Positions 57,345 through 64,000 of a stretch of 64,000 nt of DNA are shown piece by piece. The translations under genes were made by a program, and so were the position numbers. The stretch comes from Costus lasius (taxonomy: Eukaryota; Streptophyta; Magnoliopsida; Zingiberales; Costaceae): assembly GCA_027563935.2 (NCBI GenBank), contig CM050446.2:121226499-121290498 (forward strand), given 5' to 3'. The notes below the pieces were generated by a model. That model saw nothing but the letters and a program-made list of their open reading frames with translations. It made no database searches and was not told the origin of the DNA. The first letter of the stretch is position 1, and each line of letters opens with the position of its first letter.

Positions 57345-58515
57345 AAACAGGGTTAAATTGCTGGTATCCACGATGATGGACACCGTGTTCACGATGTTGA
57401 AACCAAAGCTGAACCCTAATTTCATCAGAATTAGGGTTAAATTTCTGATATCCATGATGATGGACACCGTGTCTACGATGTGGAAACTAAGGCTGAACCC
57501 TAATTTCATCAGAATTAGGGCTAAATTGCTAGTATCCACGATGATGGACACCGTGTCCACGATGTGGAAACCAAGGCTGAACCCTAATTTCATCAGAATT
57601 AGGGTTAAATTGCTGGTAGCCAAGATGATTGCTGGTATCAACGATGGTGGACACCGTGTCCACGATGTGGAAACCAAGGCTGAACCCTAATTTTATAAGA
57701 ATTAGGGTTAAATTGCTGGTATCCACGATGGTGGACACCGTGTCCACGATGTGAAAACCAAGGCTAAACCCTAATTTCATCAGAATTAGGATTAAATTGC
57801 TGGTATCCACGATGATGAACACTGTGTCCACGATGTGGAAACCAAGGCTGAACTCTAATTTCATCAAAATTAGGGATAAATTGCTGGTATCCATGATGAT
57901 GGACACCGTGTCTACGATGTGGAAACCAAGACTGAACCCTAATTTCATCAGAATTAGGGCTAAATTGCTGGTATCCACGATGATGGACACGGTGTCCACG
58001 ATGTGAAAACCAAGGTTGAACCCTAATTTCAGCAGAATTAGGGTTAAATTGCTGGTATCCATGGTGATGGACACCGTGTCCACGATGTGGAAACCAAGGC
58101 TGAACCCTAATTTCATTAGAATTAGGGCTAAATTGCTGGTATCCACGATGATGAACACCGTGTCCATGATGTGGAAACCAAGGCTGAATCCTAATTTCAT
58201 CAGAATTAGGGTTAAATTGCTGGTATCCACGATGATGGACACCGTGTCCACGATGTGGAAACCAAGGCTGAACCCTAATTTCATCATAATTAGGACTAAA
58301 TTGTTGGTATCCACGATGATGAACACCGTGTCCACGATGTGGAAACTAAGGCTGAACTCTAATTTCATCAGAATTATGGTTAAATTACTGGTATCCACGA
58401 TGATGGACACCTTGTCCACGATATGAAAACTAAGGCTGAACCCTAATTTCATCAGAATTAGGGTTAAATTGCTGGTATCCATGATGATGAACACCCTGTC
58501 CACGATGTGGATATC
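57345..58515 (-). repeat. Right subterminal array of 84-bp repeats (~14 copies)
   Basis: Same 84-bp unit in the opposite orientation, with the dyad here mostly GGACACCGTGTCC. One unit (near 57615) carries an 18-bp insertion. The copies are more uniform than in the left array, suggesting more recent homogenisation. It lies between the right TIR and the start of the minus-strand gene. Confidence 0.95.
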
Positions 58516-58984
58516 AAGCCTAACAGTGTGTATCAATGATAGTACATTTTAAATTCACGATAATTTGAATTTTCATCCACGATAATTTTAAATGACTTTA
58601 CTTCTAAGAAATTTGCAGAAGATGTTATGAACTGAGCCTGACTGCCTGAGTGACCTTGTCTTTCTCAACTTACTGCTATTTATTTGCACAAGACCTCGTC
58701 AGAGAGGAAAATGCATCAATCATTAATAACTAAAACCATTAAACAGTAAATACCAAATGTACAGAAATATTAAATAAAAATTACATCTCACCTTAATCGA
58801 CCGGACAAACGGAGCAGTTTAGGGTTACGATTGGCTGGGGAGACGACAGTGAAACCCTAAACAGATAGAAGCCAAGGTTTTAGGCAGGCAAGTGGGCTAA
58901 AGAGGGAGAAGGAGAGGATCGAGGACAGATTCTGACTTGGGTTAGGGATTCAGACGAGAACAAGGATTTCGCCGAGATGGAAGG

Positions 58985-59195
58985 TGCGATCCGGAGAAGT
59001 GTGCCCTCATGGTATCTACGCACAAGGGAGAAGGCTAGGGTTCAGGGCGTTGGGCGAGAGGTCGGCTAGAGTGCTCGGCGTCGGGTGAGAGGTAGGCTAG
59101 GGTTCTCGGCGTTAGGCAAGAGGTCAGCTAGGGTTCTCGGCATCGGCGGGAAATTTTGTTAAATTTTTTCTTAGGTTCAGGGGCGACAGTGGCGT

Positions 59196-59270
<75 letters not shown>

Positions 59271-59454
59271 GACGGGGGTTAATGCATTCAGAAAAGTAAC
59301 CCTGGTTAGTTGTAGCACTGGGTAATGAGACGTTAACGGGAGTGGGGAGGCATCGAGATTCGTGCAATCTGATACGCTTTAAGATTCGTTTCTCGAATCG
59401 TAGGGGGCTGTGCTCAGGAATCTTGAGCAGCCCCCTTGCTCAGGAAATTTTTTC
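58985..59454 (-). repeat. Right terminal inverted repeat of the MULE
   Basis: Inverted copy of 43413-43712. It contains a (GA)n tract at 59198-59266 (only short CT runs in the left copy) and four imperfect repeats of a GGCGTTGGGCGAGAGGTCGG-like unit (about 59040-59150). Confidence 0.85.
59198..59266. repeat. (GA)n microsatellite in the right TIR
   Basis: About 34 uninterrupted GA units. The Ser-Leu frames read across it on minus are artefacts of the repeat. Confidence 0.95.
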
Positions 59455-59487
59455 AAAGAGTAGTCCAAGAAGGAGACATGGTGTCAG
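59455..59487 (+). pseudogene. Ribosomal protein S16 relic, segment 2
   Basis: Eleven codons reading E*SKKE continue the RPS16 order (Y-V-D-E-Q-S-K-K-E) directly after the right TIR of the Mutator-like element. The Q codon has become TAG. The segment ends where a TGTCAGGCCC sequence, the probable start of a solo LTR, begins. Confidence 0.55.
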
Positions 59488-60668
59488 GCCCAGGGAACAT
59501 TGGGCCAAACTAGGCCCAAGTCCAAGCTGTGAACAAAGAGCGGAGCCCGAATATCATGTTCCGTGCGGTCAATGATGCCTTCTGATTTTGACTCCAAATC
59601 GGAACACGTACGCGATGATTTGGAGAATTCGGCAACTTCGGACGACGACATCGATGCAGAGGAAGCAGCGGGCTCGGCGAAGATTTCAGACGTTGCATCA
59701 GACTTGGACGGCAGCAGGGTCGCGGACAAAGCTGCGAGGCATGCCCGATTTAGGCCATGAAAAACGTCGCCTTCCCAATTCGGGAAGGAAGATGCGTTCG
59801 TGCGCGGCGGAAGCGAGCTTCAGCGACAAGGGAAGGGCTTGGATACGGCGGACGGATCTCATCTATAAATTCGTCGACGAGGTGATCACCAGGGAGACTA
59901 GCGAGTGACGGGAGCAAGCTTTACCAGCCAACAACAAATCGTAGGGAGCGGTGGTGAGATTGATTCCGACGTCTGGGAGACGCCGATGAAAAGGGGTTTC
60001 GAGTGATTGTAACTGTCGGCCAGTGGGTCGACGGTGAGGGAGGGGAAGAGGGCGGTGACGAGGGTCACCGATAAGGGAAGGAAGAAAGGTGTAGTAGCTT
60101 CTAATATCAAATAAACCTTTCTCTTTACCGATTTTGCCTTCCCCTATTTTCCCCTGCTTCTGGGCCTCGCGGCGACACTTCTCTTTGGCTCCGGTGGAGT
60201 TCCCGGCGACGACCGAGGGCATCGGTTGGCGACGACAAGCTGAGGGAAAAGCAGGCGGCTTTCCCTAATGGCACACCTCTCCGACAATACCGCGAACGCG
60301 ACAGCGACGTTCGACGAGGAGAAAAGAAAGCAGCGTGTTTTCATTCGCATGAAGAAGACGAAGTTCGGGTGCGAGCTTCGAGGCTACAACGAGTGATTTT
60401 GACTGAGCCCAAAATCAGAAGAGGTGAAATCAACGAGTGGCGAGATTTGGATGCTGATGCAGTACTGACATCGCATCCGTATAATTCGCAGCAGCGGCGC
60501 GGCAAATTTAATTTGGGCGTTGACTTGGGGAATTTTGAACAGAAGATAATTCTGATTTAGGGTTTCCGATTTAATTTTTTTCGATTTGGGGATGATTTTG
60601 CACTTGGAGAATTAGGGTTTCACGCTAGTCTAGTGTTCCGCCGGAGGACCTTAGGCCGGGGCGTGACA
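59488..60668. repeat. Probable solo LTR (~1.18 kb)
   Basis: Starts TGTCAGGCCC and ends GGGGCGTGACA, an inverted TGTCA/TGACA pair, with no second copy or internal retroelement sequence nearby. It lies between two adjacent RPS16 segments, which supports both borders. Short ORFs inside (59563-59760, 60369-60560) have no domain. The flanking 5-mers CATGG and CACAA are poor matches, so the duplication has decayed or the border is off by a few bases. Confidence 0.5.
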
Positions 60669-60700
60669 CACAACATCCTTGTCCGGGTCTCACATGAATA
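60669..60700 (+). pseudogene. Ribosomal protein S16 relic, segment 3
   Basis: ACATCCTTGTCCGG encodes the DILVR motif that follows SKKEIK in RPS16. It sits between the end of the probable solo LTR and the start of a fold-back MITE. On its own it would be too short to call; the call depends on collinearity with the other segments. Confidence 0.5.
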
Positions 60701-61065
60701 AATGGCCTAAGCTGGGTACTAGACTTAACCCAGGTTAAGTCACCTAAGCTGGGTACCCCAAAAATAATTAAAAAAATTTTTTTTAAATATTTTTTATAGA
60801 AATAATCTATACACTTTAAAACTATCCAATGATACCCATGTTCTTATGAACAAGATTACACATAAAAAATTAACCGAAATATTTTACATAAAAAATAAAA
60901 ATAAATATTGATGTCATTGTATAGCTTAAAATTTGTAGAACATTTCTATAAAAAAAATTTTAAAAAAATATTTTTTAAAATGTTTTTGGGGTACCCAGCT
61001 TAGGGGACTTAGGCCCAGCTTAGGGGACTTAAGCTGGGTACGCTGGGTACCCAGCTTAGGCCATT
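60701..61065. mobile_element. Fold-back MITE
   Basis: AATGGCCTAAGCTGGGTAC at the left is inverted at the right as GTACCCAGCTTAGGCCATT. A second inverted pair lies inside (CCTAAGCTGGGTACCCCAAA and TTTGGGGTACCCAGCTTAGG), so almost the whole 365 bp can fold into one hairpin. The centre is AT-rich. Non-coding. Confidence 0.85.
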
Positions 61066-61140
61066 TGCTCCTCCGAGCCCAAGAAATTCAGTGGCTGTGG
61101 CCGCATGTGCTCAACCCAGCACGCATGTGCTTCCTGGTTT
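61066..61140 (+). pseudogene. Ribosomal protein S16 relic, segment 4 (C-terminus)
   Basis: Reads SEPKKFSGCG and decays afterwards. RPS16 ends R-R-C-E-P-K-K-F-G-G-R-G. It begins immediately after the right end of the fold-back MITE. Confidence 0.5.
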
Positions 61141-61394
61141 CTTTCTAGAAATTAAACGTCTGAATAGTCTTCCATAGTAATCATAATAATGTTCTAATGA
61201 AATTTCTTCTTCTATGCCAGTGATATTGCGACTTATGGTTTTGTGTTCGAAAACATTAGCCTTTTTTACTCTATGGATTGGGGATCATTCTTTTTTGAAA
61301 AAGGTAAAACAGGGTTGCGTGCCGCTACTCAATCACAGAAGGAACTAGAGATTTTTCTGAACAATATTTTGCTCGATGAATTAGGGGCGGAGTG
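61141..61394. other. Unassigned DNA between RPS16 relic and copia LTR
   Basis: A frame through about 61215-61400 (DIATYGFVFENISLFYSMDW-like) is open on plus for some 60 codons but shows no family I recognise. Confidence 0.3.
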
Positions 61395-61619
61395 TAAATA
61401 GTTACCTATGTTACCGACATGGTAACTAATAAAGATTATTATTTAATAATAATATTAAAATATGAGGTGTAATCATGTCACTAATATTTTATTATTAAAT
61501 AAATAAAGTGTTATTAAATAATTAGAACATGAGATGTAATCGATGTTACCCATGTCTCTAATAATATTATTTAATAATTAAAATATGGGTTAGTGGTCCG
61601 CCAAAATTAGATCCAGATT

Positions 61620-61632
61620 TATCTATAAATAG
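61620..61632 (+). promoter_or_regulatory. TATA box of the copia LTR
   Basis: TCTATAAATAGAGG is a consensus plant TATA element in the expected U3 position, about 270 bp before the primer-site-like sequence. Confidence 0.65.
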
Positions 61633-62960
61633 AGGTTGTGTTACGACATTTTTTGATAGTAAGAACGTCGAGTGATTTAGCAACCCAGTGTGAGAGAGGT
61701 CTTGTGCTTGGCAAACATTAAAGCAACACCATCTAAGCAGTTTGCTAGAGCCCAACATTTCTTGCATGACGTGAAGCAAAAGAAAAGTGTTGTGCGTGAT
61801 AAATCAGCAATGACTGGAGGTATGTCGATCTAATATTACGCTTCCGCATTTTTATTTAATTATTAGACATGTATTTTATTTTCACATGTCTTACCGTTGG
61901 CATCAAAGCGATTTTTGCCTCTGTCTTGTTGATATTAAAAAAAATGAGATTGATTTCTCATTTTTGAATTATTTATGCTTTAAGGAGATTATTTGCACCA
62001 CTATACTTGTGTTTTTGGGATAGATGCTACCTAATGAAAGTTGTTTTAGATGTGCGTGATCGGTGCTACCCGAATCCATTTTGGACGTACGCATAATGCG
62101 TTATCCGAAATAATATTTGAACGTTGCCAATTATCAATACCTAAAACTTTTTCCTTGGATGTGCGCTATCCCTAAAACATTGTTGAGTGTCTGTAATAAT
62201 TTAGGATAAACATATTTATGTCATTTTCTCTTATGCATATTTAAGAATTATTATGCGTTCTTGATAGATATTCTGATTTAATGATATATAATAATTGAAC
62301 TATGCTATTTTTCAGTTTAAATTTCCGTCATATATTTTGGAAATTTTATATGTATTTTGTTCAATTTATGGATATTTATTTATGCAAAAATCTAGTGCAA
62401 TATGATGTGCATAATTGTTGCTAGAATTTCTTTTGCTACTTGCATAAATTATAATTTATATAATTTTGATTAATTAAAGAGTAGCCACAGCATCTTTAAT
62501 TATGATAAATTATACATGGGTCTAAGATCACATCTAATAGGATGAGATTAATGGTGATTAATTATATTTAATATAATAAGAATTATCTCACAGCATTTTT
62601 TATTATATTTTGTATGATTAATTAGGATAAAATATCAAATTATTTTTCTTAATTTATCCACATAGGGATTAAGAAAAAATATATAATTTGATTTACTCAT
62701 CATGAATAATATGTGTGAATTTTGATTAAAACTCAGCCCACAAGCAGTTTTAATTGTTATTTAATTCACATATAAAAAAATTTTATAGCATGTTTTACAT
62801 CCGTATATACATGTATTTATATCTTTGCCTTAAACTATTTTTAATATAAGCATGCTTTTAATTGATGCAATTATACAACCTGTGAATTTTTCTGATATCC
62901 AATGTGAAATTCCTGAACTATAAAATTTGGAGAGAAAGGATTCTTCTCCAATTAGAATGA

Positions 62961-64000
62961 ATGGACATTGATTATGCTATCCGTAAAGAAGAACCACCTG
63001 CACATTTCTAATACTAGCACTCGGGCTGAAATTACTCTTTATGAACGTTGGGAGCGATCAAATTGCCTCAGCATGATGTACATAAAGACAAAGATAAATG
63101 TTAGTATACGTGGTTCTATCGGAGAGTGTAATTATGTTAGAGAGTTATTGAAGGCTATTGATGAACAATTTGAGTCTTCTGACAAAACTCTTGCTAGCAC
63201 CCTAATGACAAAGTTGTCATCAGTGAAGCTCACAAGTGTTAAAGGTGTGCATGAGCACATCATGAAAATGAGAGACATTGCGGCTCAATTAAAGTCTCTT
63301 GAAGTTAAGATGTCTAAGTCTTTCCTTATGCATTTTATACTCAATTCTCTTTCACTTCAGTAAGGACCTTTCAAAATCTCTTATAACACACATAAAGATA
63401 AATGATCAACTAATGAACTTTTGACCATGTGTGTTCAAGAGGAAGGGAGGTTGGTGATGGAATTGGGTAAAAGTGCACACATGACAGTAAAAGGAAAGAA
63501 TATTCAAGTCAAACAAAAGAAGAAAAGTGTGGTACCAGTCCAATCTGATGCCAAAAAGGAAATCAAATGTTTCTTCTGTAAAAAGAAGGGGCATGTAAAG
63601 AAGGATTGTATCAAACATAAAGTTTGGCTTGAAAGGAAAAGTAATTACATGTCATTTGTTTGTTACGAATCTAATATGGTAGATGTACATTATAACACTT
63701 GGTGGATTGATTCTGGACCTACAATCCATGTTTCTAATACTTTGCAGGGCTTTCTAAGCCACAGGAAGGCAATCGGCAGTGAGCAGTGTATCTATTCAGG
63801 CAACAAGATACAATCACATGTGGAAACAGTTGGAACATGTCAATTAGTTCTAAATTCTGATTTTGTATTAAATTTGAAAAAGATATTTTATATTCCAAGT
63901 TTCTCTAGAAACTTAATTTCTGTTTCAAGACTTGTATCGTTTGGATATTCCTTTAAATTTTCAGATACATGTTTTAGTTTACATTATGGATCTGATCTTA
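62961..64000 (+). pseudogene. Copia gag-protease region (partial, disabled)
   Basis: Starts MDIDYAIRKEEPPA, shifts frame, then runs through the UBN2-type Gag (ITLYERWERSNCLSMMYIKT, RELLKAIDEQF, ILNSLSLQ). A TAA at 63361 breaks it. Next come GPFKISYNTHK, the zinc knuckle CFFCKKKGHVKKDC (about 63570-63611) and the protease start WWIDSGPTIHVSNT with its D-S-G site (about 63700). A GAG-pre-integrase-like region follows at the edge. At least one frameshift and two stops make it non-functional. Confidence 0.85.

Larger units (their letters stand above)
43413..59454. mobile_element. Large Mutator-like element (MULE) with two convergent genes
   Basis: Ends at 43413 and 59454 are inverted copies (GAAAAAATTT..CTGAGCAAGGGGGCTGCTCAAGAT) extending about 300 bp. 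Just inside each TIR is an array of 84-bp tandem repeats, also inverted relative to each other. A FAR1/FHY3-type transposase gene starts 80 bp inside the left array on plus. A gene with a Ulp1-like end starts inside the right array on minus. Their 3' ends converge at 47435 and 48048. Without the nested Athila element (49904-55934) it would be about 10 kb. It interrupts an RPS16 relic, which gives independent support for the borders. The expected 9-bp target duplication is not clean. This two-gene convergent layout resembles MuDR of maize, but the second gene is Ulp1-like, as in Kaonashi-type MULEs of Arabidopsis. Confidence 0.85.
61395..64000 (+). mobile_element. Ty1/copia retrotransposon, 5' part, extends past the window
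   Basis: An LTR-like region of about 500 bp (61395 to about 61895) with a TATA box is followed by TTGGCATCAAAGCG, a degenerate version of the TTGGTATCAGAGC primer site. An AT-rich leader of about 1 kb precedes gag and protease. The second LTR and rest of pol would lie to the right. The LTR start is uncertain. Confidence 0.75.

Noticed and set aside
57529..58536. 335-residue minus frame
   Set aside because: Same reason: made entirely of the right 84-bp array, with no conserved domain.
59124..59367. Ser-Leu repeat frames on minus
   Set aside because: Read across a (GA)n microsatellite inside the MULE TIR.

Overview
This window is nuclear DNA of a flowering plant. It has intron-containing genes for VPS29, a sphingoid-base C4-hydroxylase, a plastid-type J-protein, a SKIP11-like F-box/kelch protein and a SAUR. 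These sit in AT-rich DNA packed with LTR retrotransposons and DNA transposons. The overall look would fit a non-grass monocot, but that is only an impression and the species cannot be fixed from the sequence.

Layout. 1-7394: a decayed minus-strand Ty3/gypsy element with ~2.06 kb LTRs (left LTR cut by the window edge), whose interior also holds a relic of a plant pararetrovirus. 9746-11059 (-): F-box/kelch gene. 14755-15120 (+): SAUR gene. 16144-22450: two small MITE-like repeats, a deleted hAT element and remains of a PIF/Harbinger element. 22947-26086 (+): VPS29, three coding exons, apparently intact. 26626-28195: a 1.57 kb long-TIR element carrying scraps of a trihelix factor and an ABCB transporter, inserted just upstream of a broken second SAUR copy (28274-28626). 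29676-32415 (-): sphinganine C4-hydroxylase, two exons. 35058-38515 (-): J-domain protein, five exons. 39230-43095: a transposon-like unit carrying three spliced exons of a MAP70 gene.

43129-61140 is a stratified pile. A dead ribosomal protein S16 (RPS16) sequence has been split by successive insertions. The largest is a 16 kb Mutator-like element (43413-59454). It has ~300 bp terminal inverted repeats, each followed inward by an inverted array of 84-bp tandem repeats. It has two convergent genes: a FAR1/FHY3-type transposase on + and a gene on - with a plant-mobile-domain-like start, coiled coil and Ulp1 (C48) protease end. The minus-strand gene is split by an Athila-type LTR retrotransposon (49904-55929) with an intact 5-bp target duplication, and that element's gag is split by a 1.47 kb PIF/Harbinger-type element (51952-53420) flanked by TCA. 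The RPS16 relic is further cut by a probable solo LTR and a fold-back MITE. From about 61395 to the right edge lies a degenerate Ty1/copia element (LTR, gag, zinc knuckle, protease) that continues out of the window.

Function. The host genes are unrelated housekeeping or regulatory genes and not a cluster. The coherent multi-part system here is the Mutator-like element: mirror-image ends, each with a repeat array next to one gene start, two convergent genes, and a short motif (ATCGTGGA) shared between the end arrays and a 20-bp repeat between the gene 3' ends. Both of its genes carry stops or frameshifts, so this copy looks dead.
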